Source: Oscheius tipulae (taxonomy: Eukaryota > Nematoda > Chromadorea > Rhabditida > Rhabditidae). From it: 64,000 nucleotides of DNA. A model generated the notes under the pieces. It did no database searches. It was not told the origin of the DNA and was given only the letters and a program-made list of their open reading frames with translations. The position numbers were made by a program, and so were the translations under genes. Below, piece by piece: positions 29,243-40,822 of this stretch; within the stretch, counting starts at the first letter, position 1, and every line of letters starts with the position of its first letter. Location: positions 7,192,001 through 7,256,000 of the forward strand of contig JASJZH010000004.1 in the NCBI GenBank assembly GCA_037178975.1. Direction: 5' to 3'.

Positions 29243-30987
29243 ATTGCGAGCGCGCAAAGGGCTGTAATAGTGCTCGTGTCCTCAAAATAGCAGCGCAAGA
29301 CATGCTAGAAGAGGTTCAGACGGCTCTTTTGGGTGGCGAAATGAAAAATGTTTACCAGTTGAGGGACTGAACAAGACGGAGCAGAAGAAGTGTAGAAAGT
29401 AAAACAGTTAAGAAAAAAATAAAACTTTGGAAATAAACCTGTTTTTGGCGTCTTTTAGACCCGCGTTTATGTACAAACGATTTTTTGCATTCACTATTGG
29501 CGCGCTGATTAGGTTGTTGCCTAGGCTGGCGTATATCCTACCTTTAGCAGTTGCCATCATTATTTTTATCGAAGGTGTGTGAGAGATGCAGCAACTGTCG
29601 CACATGCATTGCCGATTCATTCACCACAGACATCTCTCTTGAACACTGCAATTTACAGAGCGGAGATGAGTAATGGAAGATGCGCAGAAGTCTCTCAAGA
29701 CTGCGGTCGACAACCTGACCAACAGTCTGATTGCAAAGAAGTTTCTCATGACATAGGTAATTTTTACTAAATTTTCCTTATCGTCTTTCGTTCCCTTTTA
29801 GTGCCTCTCGTAGAACCTAGCGGCGATTCACTTTGTAGTCTTATTCGGGCTGTTTACTTTCTCTATTCAGGTTTATCACTGAAACACATGGTACGTATTC
29901 TTCGTTTGGAGTTCACAATAAAAGAGCCTGAGTTTCAAACAGAGTCGAGACAAAAGAAGATGAATTACTCAAAACGTCTCTAATTGCAGATTGCAAGTGT
30001 TTGTTCAACAGTTTGACGCATAGTTTGAATAGCTGGAAGAAGAATGCTTGACCGGATCAAAAAGTTGCCTGAAACAAAAAACTAGAGCGTCTTTGTGTAT
30101 TGGCTACTGCTACGTTTCTATTTCTTCTTCATCAAATTGCAAACCTGATTCTCCAGGAAGTCTCGGGCGCAAAGAGAACTATTTTCAGATATCACTAGGG
30201 CTTAGCCTTTGCTTTTATACCTCTGGGAACGGTGCAGCTCACCGTACCCTTATGAAACTTTGCCTTATCCAAATCTGATAAACGTCATCTGTTCAACAGA
30301 CGTTGAAACGCTTCAAGCTTCCATAAGGAAGCACGTGCTGTCGTGCTTTCGTCCATTTATTATGGTCCAAAACCGTTTTTCTCTGCGAATCTTTCCGAGG
30401 ATGCGCGCTGATAGACTGTATCCGCTCCATATCTTGTACATACAGTGTGACCCCCATGAGGAAATTGTACCCAAATATTTGTGCTGTTTTCTCGCGAGAA
30501 AACTGACCGTAGTCATAGACTAGGCCCTCTTCTTGAAGTGTCGAGATAGACCTCAGGCAATCAAAGTTTGTGAGGTCTCTGGTCCAATCCGTACTCCCTC
30601 TCCATGACTCTGCCTCTCTCAAAATGTACCCAGTCACCCCACCCTTCTTTCTCTCTCTTCATCACCAGTACGGTAACCATCTTTCCTTCGATTTCTGTCT
30701 CTTAGACGGCGTATGAATTGACCACAAATAAATATTTCCAAGTCAGTTTTCTGCTAAGGGGCGCGTTAGGCTACGCTCAATTTGTTTTTTATAAAGTGGG
30801 AACTCGACTGATGGGAATCGGAAAACCCACTTTCACCAAGACTTTTGATGGGATAGGGAAACGAAGGGGTCTTGGAAAAGACTTTTATACTTAAGGAAAG
30901 CAACTTACCAATGGAACCCACACAGTCCATCCAATAGCTTACGACAGGACATTAAAAAAACAAACTAAAGTACGAGACAAACATCTT
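29243..30987. other. Unresolved region with weak coding signs
   Basis: A possible small membrane protein begins at 29470 with a hydrophobic stretch (FAFTIGALIRLLPRLAYILP). Downstream pieces at 29630-29860 have several short frames that do not join cleanly. AATAAA at about 30728 could mark a 3' end of a plus-strand transcript. I could not build a gene. The rest shows nothing I can support. Confidence 0.3.
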
Positions 30988-33900
30988 TCAACAGCGTTGA
31001 TCAAAGATTGAATTGATGGTAGCCTTTTTCTCTTCAGGAACGTCTTCCTCGGTGTAGATACCGATCATCTGAACCCATCTGCGTCTTTGTTACGCAGGGC
31101 TTACCTTGATGTACTCTTGAATCAGATGTCCAATACTCTCGTCTTGTTCCAACTCTCGAAGCTTCCGAAGGATCTCTTCGTACGAGATCGAACTTTTCTG
31201 ACTGTGAGCCAAGTCAAACATGGTTTTCTGAAGACACTTTTGTAAAATATGAAAATCGTTTTACCTCTTGATTGTAGCGTTCCTTAAGCTTTTCAAGATT
31301 TTCAAATGTCTTCTCATCGTTGCTGTTTCTCTTAAAAAGCAAGGTATGGCTTAGCATAATCGAAAACCTACTGCGACTTCGATGCACTGGTTCAGGTGCT
31401 GTTCGTAAGAGTCATCGTAGTCGCCATGAAGACTGTTAAGCTTTATGAAGGCGGCAAACATTGCTCCATTCTTACGAAGTTTCTCCAACGATTGTTCCAA
31501 TATCAGGTTTTTAGACCTCAACTCGGTACACTTCATTACAGCTCTCTCCCGCTCGGTCAGATTGGCTTTGGCGGTGTCAGTTACAGCCTCGTTCACCACC
31601 TGAAAAGACTATCCGAGTATTCAAATTACAAACCATTCTGTTGGATTCATGGAAGTCAAAGTCCACCATTCGATGAGTATTCAGACCACAATTGCAAGTG
31701 GTACAGCGACCATTCAGTTTGTCGAACTTTACGCAAGCTAGCAGAGCCTTGCCAGTCTGAAGCTCGAGTTTTACAAACAACGAATCAGCATGCCTCTTGG
31801 TCTTTTTCGTCTTCTGGAATGCAATTGCAAGGGTCGTGACAAATTCTTGGCAAATGATCTGAGGCCGAAAGCACGGTTGAACAGGAATCAGAGTAGCAGC
31901 AGAGACGTGGAGTGTCAATTGGGCGACGAACGTAGATTATCTGTCAACTGGTTAGGATAGTAAAACTGACCGATACCTGGTCACAATTAAGTCGTCCAAC
32001 AAGACTTTTGTTTTCCTTCAGGAGCTGATTGATTTCGGCTTCTTTTTCTATTAGCTTCATCTGATTATTGAGTATTTGACGACTGAGATCAGCCATCGGA
32101 CGAGCAAAAGCCTCCAGACAGATCTTCGTGTCTTGGATTTCGAGAGTTTTCTGTACTGGATAGTCGGGCAGGGCAGATATGGCTTTGAGCAGACTGAAAA
32201 CGTGTTACTCGTAAAAGATTAACATACTTTTCGACATCTTTAGCCGAGTAATCCCAGCATTTCATAGCTTTCTGCCTAATTTGTCCCATTTCTTGATAGT
32301 TGGCATACTTTCGGCCACCCAGGTATAGAAATCCGAAGTTGTCTAGACGAAAGACTGTTGTTTTTCTAAATTTCCGATTTTTTTTCCAAATCTTATAGCT
32401 AACTCACGTGTTCATTATGATCTTCTCTTTGCTATTCGCGTTGATCTTCACGAAAAACTCATATAGTACTTTGATGGTGGTCGGGGGCTGGAGCAGATCG
32501 GTCTTGGGAAAAACAAACAGGATATTCTTGGCGGCATCGTGATGAAGACACTTCAACAGCTCGCTCAAAATATACTTCAAGTTTGCCATAGCTCCGGTTT
32601 CGTCATGGCGAAGAAGGAAGACAATGGCTTGGAGGGTTCTGAGACCATTTATAAGTAATTTCGTCTAAACTCACGGAAACTGTCTGATGCACTTTAGAAT
32701 TTTGGCGATGCTGACCTGATTTTTCTCCATGCCGTCAATATCAAGGCCAGGGGTGTCGATAATCCGTATCTCTTTCTGGTTCGCACCCGACTCGTATTGG
32801 AAGGTGTAGCAGCGAGCTTCCTGAAAGAGTGGGTGAAAATTAAAGTAAATTTCTTCCACCTGAGTGGCACACTTTCCTTCTCCGAACACCTGATTTCCAT
32901 CAACATGACCATCGCTTGGCGTCAACGTCACTGTCAAGGACTCACGGTCCTGAAACACTAGATCACTACAAAAGGCTAACTTACCCTGTCATCGTAGGCA
33001 AGATCGTATTGAGCAGGAATATAAACTTTCAGATTTTGTTCGGCCTTTTTGAAATTGTTGCCAAACTCTAGGTAGTTGCCGAAAGCGTTGAGGAACGTCG
33101 ATTTTCCAACTCCTGACTGTCCCAGGAGCAGGATGTTGGTCGTCTTTTTCAGGCAATGCCTGAAGATTTAAGAGAGGAAGAAGAAAGTTCTACCCAATTG
33201 AGTCTTCATTGAGAAAAATGGCCTTCTTCGGAGTGTGGAAGGTTTTAGGATTGTACACTCGCTTCTTGTTGTTCCAGTCTACAGGCGCTACCGGTCCTCT
33301 GGAATGTCATTTTTGAGTCTATGAACTATTAGTAATCACCTTATGACCGGTTGTGCGGGGATTTTCAGAGCCTGAAAACTGTCCTTTAAGTGTATCCTCA
33401 ACGTTTTTACTGGTTATTTTTATGCTATTCGATTCACACCGGAACCACAAAGCTCAAGCACTAAACGATTAGAAGTGTTTGCCAGTTTAACTTGATCATT
33501 TTCTCACCGGAATCCGATAAGAACAAAAGAAATCGACCGGAAGTCAGAGTAAATACGATTGTGGAAACTCCGATTCTGAACACACCTTCCATTCAAGAAA
33601 GAGTCGATGGGCTTCGGGGATGTGCTTGATCAGCTTTTCGGCGATTTCAAACTCGCCGTCGGACAGATTGTTTCTTACAATTGCTTGGACATCAGAATCC
33701 AGGAGCTTCAAAAAGTCTTCCTCAGTAACCTGTAAGTTAATAGCTGCAGATAGAAAAGCAAACTTACAGTGTTGCCTCCCTTTTCCCGAAGATATGCATT
33801 AAACACAGCTGCGTCGACTAATGTTTTGATGATGTCAGCTTCATCATCGCAATTGAGAGCGAGAATATCCTCAACAGTTTTCTCCGTCTTTGGGTCAGTG

Positions 33901-34168
33901 ATCAGACGGGGGAAAATCCACTGTCTCTAAGCGCAAGAAATTGTATTCTGCATAGACTCTTACCGATCCATTTTTCCACTTGAGATATCTCTGAAAGTAC
34001 TCCGGCGGCAGTAGAGCACCTAATTTCTGTGTAGTTTTTTCCTCTCCCAGATTCATGTCGAAAATGTCCAGAATGAATTGAGCGTCGTCGTAGCCGTCAA
34101 GAAACGGGTACTGAATGTACTTTGAGATGTAGTGTGAATCTGTTTACCTTTTCCAAATAGCTGGACAT
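30988..34168 (-). CDS. Multidomain P-loop GTPase with zinc-binding Cys/His segment
   Basis: An 810-residue protein from 18 exons, including 34148-34168, 33964-34110, 33768-33926, 33586-33729, 33440-33460, 33340-33371, 33194-33298, 32985-33159, 32675-32949, 32408-32638, 32228-32365, 31977-32193, 31794-31940, 31634-31756, 31372-31599, 31265-31330, 31105-31227, 30988-31068. Residues about 1-165 are helical. The G domain has Walker A LLLGQSGVGKST, a DTPGLDIDG switch II, and FPKTDLL as a candidate base-specificity segment. After a coiled coil comes a Cys/His block (LCCYSDSC, RICHDPCNC, GRCTTCNCG-LNTH) and a helical C-terminus. This order resembles a widespread, poorly described eukaryotic family of AIG1/dynamin-like GTPases; role unknown, possibly immune (inference). 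One intron is GC-AG (31757-31793), and the 21-nt exon 33440-33460 is the weakest. Confidence 0.8.
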
Positions 34169-35019
34169 TTCAGCGTTCGAGTCTGCTCAGCTTTCCTAAA
34201 ATCTGAGTGTACACATCAACGACAACAAAGGAGTTTGAAGGAACATTGTGACAGAGGTTATCGGCGGAAGTTCATAAACTGGCCATGTTTGAACAAAGCA
34301 CTGAATCAGACTGTCTTCACTTATCTTGATGATAGCTGGTCGGGATGGCAAGAAATGCTAAGATAGTGTATTGAATGTGTTCTTGTGGAAACACTTACCG
34401 AGGGGTCCGTAAGTGATCCAGGCATCTACAGTGCTTTGAACAGAAAGAAATTTTTTCACAGAAACTGTCAGTAAACAAATAAAGGGTCTGGGTTTGTAAA
34501 AAAAAAAGTGGTATCTTTAAAGAAAGGCGCTGCATTTGTCTTTTGAAGAACTTGAAACACAACGAAAAGAGAGCAATATTAGGTCAAGATCAAATGCACT
34601 AAAAAGAATTCCGGTTACAGACATTAAATATGTAAAGCGATAAGCCGCTGATTTAGAGACCAAAAGAAAACAGTCTAGTTCAAATTTCACGGCTATTGGG
34701 AGCAGATAGAGAGTCTACGGCGTCTCATTCTCAGAGCAGTTGTGGATTTGGCTTTTCCTTGTGTTTCATAGTTCTTCAAAGAACAAATGCAGAGACAAAT
34801 CGCCTTTTTTTTTTTAAAGATACCACTATTTTACAAATCCAGATTGCTCACTTTCACTTCCTTTCTTTCTCTCAACAGCTCACGTCAATGAAAACCAAAA
34901 GGCTTGTATTCAACATAGTCTGTCTCCTTGTTCTTCTTCTTCCTCGTCCAATCTCCTTCCACACTCATTAAGAGAATCATAAGCTAATGTTAATAAAACA
35001 ACTTAATAAACATTTCATT
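34169..35019. other. Intergenic, contains an inverted-repeat element
   Basis: No coding sequence is supported. It holds the 358-bp inverted-repeat element described separately. AATAAA strings near 34990-35008 lie on the plus strand but follow no gene I can identify. Confidence 0.6.
34486..34843. repeat. Foldback (MITE-like) element
   Basis: The left arm (34486-34569) and right arm (34752-34843) are inverted copies, about 85 percent alike, with indels in an A-run and a 12-base insertion in the right arm. Shared landmarks include GTGGTATCTTTAAA, TGCATTTGT and TTTGAAGAACT, and a GAAACACAA end. The 182-bp centre is unrelated between halves. There is no coding content, which fits a non-autonomous foldback transposon. 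I saw no other copy in the window. Confidence 0.75.
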
Positions 35020-36302
35020 TTATTGAATATTTGTTGACACTACAGACGGGATAATAGCGGACGTCCTATTCCATCCACAGATCCTATGGATTCGTTGACG
35101 ATAGCTCTCCATAAACGAAAACAAAACTATTGCATTGAGCAGAGGAAATAGGCTATTAAAACAGTTTGTGACGTAAACATCCCAATCTGGCATGGACCTC
35201 TTCATTCCCAGTAAAATGTAAGCTATATATGTGATCCAGGGCCAGTACAAGAAAAAAAGAGGGACGGTGCTCTGAACGGGAGTGAAGGTTTTTGATTCTT
35301 GACCTACCTGACAGATTAAAAGCTGCAGCATTCTCTTGTTTAGCTTTCTTGTACTGTCACTGATACCCACTGATTTGATTTTTGTCACAATTTTCCAGCC
35401 ACAGAAGGCGGCAATGAAGAGAGCGACTGCAGCTTCTCCCAGAAGATGATACAGAACCAGATCTTGAAGTGTTCTATCTATTCTCTGAAGGAATTTTTGA
35501 CTTGAAGAAAGTAAACGTCTAACCGTCGAGCTCAGAGACATGTGCTCTTCATTGTCAGCTGAAACGCCGTATAGACGGAAAGATTCTGATTGAATGAGCG
35601 CAACTTCATCTGGTGTCGGGTCAAATAGAACAAAGATGGATAAGACAAGGGTAATGATATTTTCCAAGCAGAGCAACCCAGAAAATATAGAGACTACCGT
35701 TTTGCACACGTTCGTGTCTCTGGAATACGAATTGTTCGTCCTCGTCTGTTTTCTATACTGACATTTTGTGTATTCATTGGGTTTCAGAAGATTGGCTGAT
35801 ACTTTATGACGACTATTCGAGATTCCTCTGACCAAGAATTTTGGTTTCTCACGAGCCAGTTTCCGTACCTAACCTCAAAGCAATCCGTTTTTTTTTACAG
35901 TCCGTCTTGTTCCCTGATCAGATCATTGAGCTCTTGAACTTACAGACACAACATTTTGTAGCGATAGAGGAAGCAGCTGGTAAACAAGATCCCCGTCCCG
36001 GCAGTGACGAATACATAGACACGGAGGAAGCAGATATTTCCGATTGAACTGCTAGGAATGATTCCCACTGTCCCATGTGAAACAATGACTGCCGGCTGGG
36101 TAATCAGGATAACTGTAGAGTAAAAGAGATCGACTATAATGAAGAAGAACATGAAATACTTGTAGGAGCCAAGAGATCTCGAGGAGGACGTGAAGAAGGC
36201 GAATAGTAGAAGCAGGTTCAGACCAACTAAATACTCAGCTCCAAATAGGATAGACATACCTGAAATTATGCTAAAGATGGTCGAAACCATCTGGAAATGC
36301 AT
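35020..36302 (-). CDS. Str/Srj-class 7TM chemoreceptor
   Basis: Chemoreceptor of the Str superfamily, 360 residues as modelled: 36260-36302, 35944-36226, 35308-35812, 35020-35271. The motif SLGSYKYFMFFFIIVDLFYS in TM2 is the Str signature; LYRYKML follows TM3; FVLFDPTPDE lies after TM4; LNKRMLQLLICQ leads into TM6; and the last helix is followed by ESYRQRIHRICGW. Two introns (33 and 36 nt) are multiples of three without stops and could be read through. The stop codon TAA is itself part of the poly(A) signal CAATAAAA. Start is either 36302 or an ATG 12 bases later, which is preceded directly by TTTCCAG. The stretch at 35.7-35.8 kb is longer than usual and may hide another intron. Confidence 0.82.
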
Positions 36303-37087
36303 GTTGGCTGGTCAAGCAATCAGAAGTCGAGAGCGCCTGCGGACATCCTTATTAATATTAATGAATAGAAAGGTATACCGAGCGTGTATTATTGAGACCT
36401 ATGTGAAATTCGCATGAGGTCATAGGTGGAGTCAGGCGGAATTCATAATTAATCAATCGTGGAAAACGACGAACTTTGTAGCATGTTAATCGTGTGACAG
36501 AGAGGTTAAGATATTTGCTGCCTCTTTTGCAAAGTGTTCGAAGTAATAGGTCTGAAGCGAAAAAAACTGTGTCTCACAGAAATAGTGTCAATACTTCCGT
36601 TATACACTGAACAGGCTGGACAGAACAGAACACTCCCAAACTGATTCTTCAATTGGATCTTTTTGTTGTCCTGTTTCTACACACGGCTGTACAATTAAGA
36701 TAAGCTTGTTACAGAATATGAATTCTCTGCTGTTGCGTAAATGAAGTAGAGAATTTCCATTTGACGATCTGCTAAATGTTTCTTGAACGCATTGTTTTCC
36801 ACCATATTCGACTATGTCATTGAAAGGCCTCTATCCTTACAAATATGAACAAACATGACAGCCTTGAGCCAGGCATCAGTTAGAAAACGTCTACCGATCA
36901 AAATTTCGCGAAATAGTCTGCTTGAGACAGAGAACTATCTATTACCATGGTTTTTGGTGCCTGACATGAGTGACAGGAGGCGTTTGGTATAGTCTCAAAG
37001 CAACAGCGTCATGAGCATTTTTTGAACAGGTCAGTCCTCAATACCACCAGGTTTGTTTCCGAGTTTGAAATCTTTTGTGAACTTAGT

Positions 37088-38184
37088 TCGACCCCGAGGT
37101 CTACTTCAAAGAGTACTACATCACAACCGAGAACGGTTATGGTGACACTGCCTTCTCCTTGTTCCCAAAACTTTTAAAGTCTATCAGCAATGAACTTGGA
37201 CATGTGGACATCTTTGTCTGGGATGTGATGAGTCTACCAAAACAATAATGAGTAGGTGACATTTGAAAGGGTAGCTTCTTAAAAAGTTCACACAGGAAAG
37301 GAGTCAACTTTCACCCGTCACTAAAACCAAAAGTGCACTTTCCAGTACTCCTGTAGCACCTGTTCTCCAAAATTATCTACTCTTTGAGCTTTAAGACCCG
37401 TCGTCTACCAAGAAACTGTGATGCGAACCTATGCTGATAGCTTCTACCTGTCCGACTTGGTTGAACAGAACAGGGAAGCACTGAGAAAGTGGATGGTCAA
37501 GGAACTGTATGTTTTTGTCTTGCCTCGCAAAGATATGTTTCAGAAACTCTTACAGCTTCGAATATTTGTTGAATGTTCTGAGAAAAAGCAAAGGGTCGAA
37601 TGAGTCCAACGAAAAAATAGAAAACACGTTAAGGGAGAAGACTGAAGGCATTCTAGAGGTCTGTCAAAAACCAATTTTCCGATTGCAAAATCCAAATTTC
37701 AAACCGACTTCTTCGCGAAACCATTGATCAGAAGTACGCATTGAACGAGAGATAAAATTCCTTCCCAGATTGATGTGGGTCAACACTTTTTATACAATTT
37801 CCTCTGGTTCAGGTTGTTCAGTCTCATTACGCCCTGACCACCGTATAGTCAGACAGTTGAAGGATTCAAGCAGGCGATGAAGGATGTCACGAGTTTTATC
37901 AAACCAGGACTGTACCTGATCCTGTCAGATATCTTGAGTTCCCAGAGTAGTCAGTTGGTGAAGTGAAATACACAGAACTTTCTCGCACCATGGAAGAGAT
38001 TCTAAGTGTTATGGAGGTAGTTTGTGCTGTAGTAAGCAATAGAACATGGTTCGGGAGAACTTGGCGGTTAGGAATGGTGAAGGCTTCCATAGCATCACAA
38101 AATTACGAGGAGGAAGAAACTTCAAAGGAGAATGGAAATGCTGGTGTCCCGACAGAATATGTGATCATTTCAAAGAAACTCTGA
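37088..38184 (+). pseudogene. NNMT/PNMT-type methyltransferase pseudogene
   Basis: Remains of a SAM-dependent amine N-methyltransferase. Preserved parts: FDPEVYFKEYY near the start, then (37395-37506) PVVYQETVM...FYLSDLVEQNREALRKWM, which matches the family's DxGxGPxVYQ and S-D-x-x-x-Q-N regions; NVLRKSKGS to KTEGILE (37541-37660); an IKPGLYLILSDI strand after the SAM domain; and GEVKYTELSRTMEEILSVM to a final IISKKL. The first exon's DIGSG motif is corrupted by a small insertion and its donor GT is lost, and two further frame changes occur at about 37850 and 37948. These breaks point to a dead copy; a severe misassembly is the alternative. Confidence 0.7.
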
Positions 38185-38269
38185 GTCCCTGTCCAATAAG
38201 AAGTTTGAAAACAAGGTTTTGTAGGGTTCATGGAAAAACGAGGAAAACAATAGATACCCAACTGATCTT

Positions 38270-39040
38270 TCAGACGTCGAGAGGAACCTTGTGATAGGTC
38301 TCCATTTCTTGTTCTCTTTGTCCCTCTTCCTTCTCTTTAACCCAATAGTACGTCTTTCCTAGAGGCACAAGTAGAAAGTAAGCAACCAGGAAGAAGAGCA
38401 GGCTAGAGAAGGAGTAGGCGAACATTACTGAAAGACACATTCACCCTCTCATATCAATAACTCACCCGATCTCATCTCTTCCATGGAGTTTATACCAGCC
38501 GGCTGTAAATGAACCTATAACTGGAGAAAAGTGACTTACCCAGGGATCAGCTAGCCGGGGAAAGAGAGCGAACAAGAAGAAAAGAAGCATGGCAGAGCCG
38601 AGGAACATGGTTACGAGAAGGTAACAAATAATCATCGGGATCAGGTACAGACGCTTGTTCAAGTAAAGCCCAACGATCATGGAATGCACAACACCGCCAT
38701 AAAGGAAGACGACAATGAGCTGAAATAGTGGGATTTCACCTCTCTAACCATATCAAAAAACGGTAGCAAACGTCTCGAAAACTACCTGCCAAAACTCCTT
38801 CTGAATCCCGACAATCAGGCAGTAAAGCATGTACCAAAGAGTTAAGTAATGGAAGACAGTCAGGGCGCAGGCGATCGGCTAAAGCTCGCATATTTTCTCA
38901 CCAACATTACAACATACATAACTGTGTAGGGTGAAGGAGCAGAATATTGGGTTCTTGAAACTTTTCGGGACTACGCTAGGAGCCGGAGTCTCTCGGTACT
39001 TATGGCATTGTTCTCCTAACATTGCTCTAAGAGAAGGCAT
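38270..39040 (-). CDS. Four-TM membrane protein, uncharacterised
   Basis: A 196-residue protein in five exons: 38918-39040, 38786-38878, 38540-38719, 38466-38502, 38270-38427. A polar N-terminus (MPSLRAMLGEQCHKYRE) is followed by four hydrophobic helices (ALTVFHYLTLWYMLYCLIV; the LIVVFLYGGVVHSMIVGLYL helix; the one around MIICYLLVTMFLGSAM; FSSLLFFLVAYFLLV) and a charged C-terminal tail rich in Glu and Lys. All introns are 37-66 nt and keep frame. It recalls small tetraspan families such as LAPTM or nematode-specific proteins, but I see no diagnostic motif. Confidence 0.78.
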
Positions 39041-39519
39041 GATCTGAGATCAATGCTGGCGAGGAGGCACCACGGCCAGAATGAGCTATCTTGATAAGGC
39101 CCTCAGGTGATAAGGTCAGCTGATCGATTTTTCAACAACAGTGTTGAACAACTAAAGTGGCGAGACGGTTTCGAATGTGTTCCTAATAATAGATTGTGTT
39201 TCTCTTCAAGGAACACTACTTTTACTCAACATTTATGGACATCGATACAACAGCACCGACGATGAGAGAACCATCGATGAAGTAGGCAACAAAAGTGCAA
39301 GCGCTGCGGACCATCTCATAGAAGCACTCTTAATTGGTTCAACTTTAACATTTTCTTACTATCTTACTTGGCAAAAGAGTTGCATCTTACTCGATCTTGC
39401 GATACAGAAAACCGTGGAGCTCATGAAGTCTTTTGAACTGTGACAAAATAGATGACTTACATCAGCTGTATCGGTTAGGACATACTCCTTGAGTATAGGA
39501 ATAAAGGGTGAAATTGATA

Positions 39520-40822
39520 TCAATAGTCAGTAGCGGCCCCACAGCGTTCAATCTGCTGGAATATTCGACTATCGAGGCTGAAGTAGAGGTTGTCGATTAA
39601 TTTCTGGTCGATTCGGTGCCAGACGGCAATGATAGTGAGCTTCAATTCGTCCACGTTTCGATATGTCCTGTTTCCTCCGTAGACATCGCGTACCATACAT
39701 CCCCTGACATTTTCCATTATATTCAGGTCTGGAAAAACTGCTGGCCACGGAAGAAGATCGATTCTTCTTCGTTGCAGCCAGTCCCGAGTCGCGCGTGCAC
39801 GATGGATCGGAGCTCCGTCTTGCTGGAAAACGTAATTCTGGTTGCGATTCCTCCTCCAGAATAGAAGAATTCCGCGTCGCAAGACTATGCGGTAGTCAGA
39901 TCCATTCATCTTCTTGGGAACGAAGCACAGCTTGACTCCTTCTTTGGATGAGATCGCTGTCCAAACCATCACACCACCGCCTTTGAAGTTCCTTCGCGAA
40001 AATCGAAATTTTGACTTTCTCAGATAGTGCCAATACGAGCGAAATCCATCAGGACCGTCACAAGAAAATTTCTTCATCGGAGAAGACAACCTGACAATAA
40101 AAAAATGATGAAAGTTGTGTCAAAACGTCTAACCTTTCCCTAGTCGGTTCTCTGGTTTATTCCGGCGATTTCAAGGCGATTTTTCCTGTGTTTTGCTGTC
40201 AATAGTGGGGTTTTTTTCATCTTTCTCTATTTGATGAAGCGCGCCTTCGAAATTACTCTTCTAACTGTCTCGGCAGAAACATCCAATTTCAAGTCGGCCT
40301 TGATTCTGCTGCAGATTGTCACTTGGTTTGAAGCCTCTCACAAGATTAGGCGCTTCTGACGATTAGAAAGTGAAGATGGTCTACCTGCATGGCTCGTGGT
40401 TCCATATGTCGCCGGATTTCTGACAAAAAATCGGATAACATCTTCGCTCCTATGTAATTCTCGGCCAATTTGTCGGTTTGACAGTTCTTGCGCCTTTTTC
40501 GCGTCAATTTGTCCTTTTTGGTAGTCGGTATGCGCCTTTCCTCGCGGCATTATGGCTAAATTTAACAAATAAATAGAATCGGGGTTGAAAACACAAAAAA
40601 AAGTAGCGAAAAATAGGTAAAAGCTGAGTGCGTTTATAATTCTGTGGGTTGGCCAAAGTCACTTTTTTGAAAAAAAGTTCAAATAACTTTTTTGAAAAGT
40701 GCTATCCAAACTTGCCTTCTGTAGACAAATAAAATTCCAACTTTGATGTAAACCGCGAACCGATATTTTGATCCAAAGCTGCGAAGAAATCAGATGCGTT
40801 TATAATTAAGTGGACCACTGTA
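39520..40822 (-). mobile_element. Tc3-like transposon, inactive, left end missing
   Basis: A Tc1/mariner-superfamily transposase on the minus strand. The start is MPRGKAHTDYQKGQIDA with a helix-turn-helix; later FSRRNFKGGGVMVWTAIS, FQQDGAPIHRARATRDWL and LLPWPAVFPDLNIMEN show the second catalytic Asp and a DD34 region where the usual E is in NIMENV. It resembles the C. elegans Tc3 protein (from memory). Stops interrupt the N-terminal half and a 1-nt deletion disrupts SDEKKF near the first Asp. The right end CCACTGTA (40815-40822) is present; I found no left end. The subterminal string TGCGTTTATAATT occurs at 40795 and 40629, 166 bp apart, reminiscent of the paired transposase sites of Tc3. 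Confidence 0.85.
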
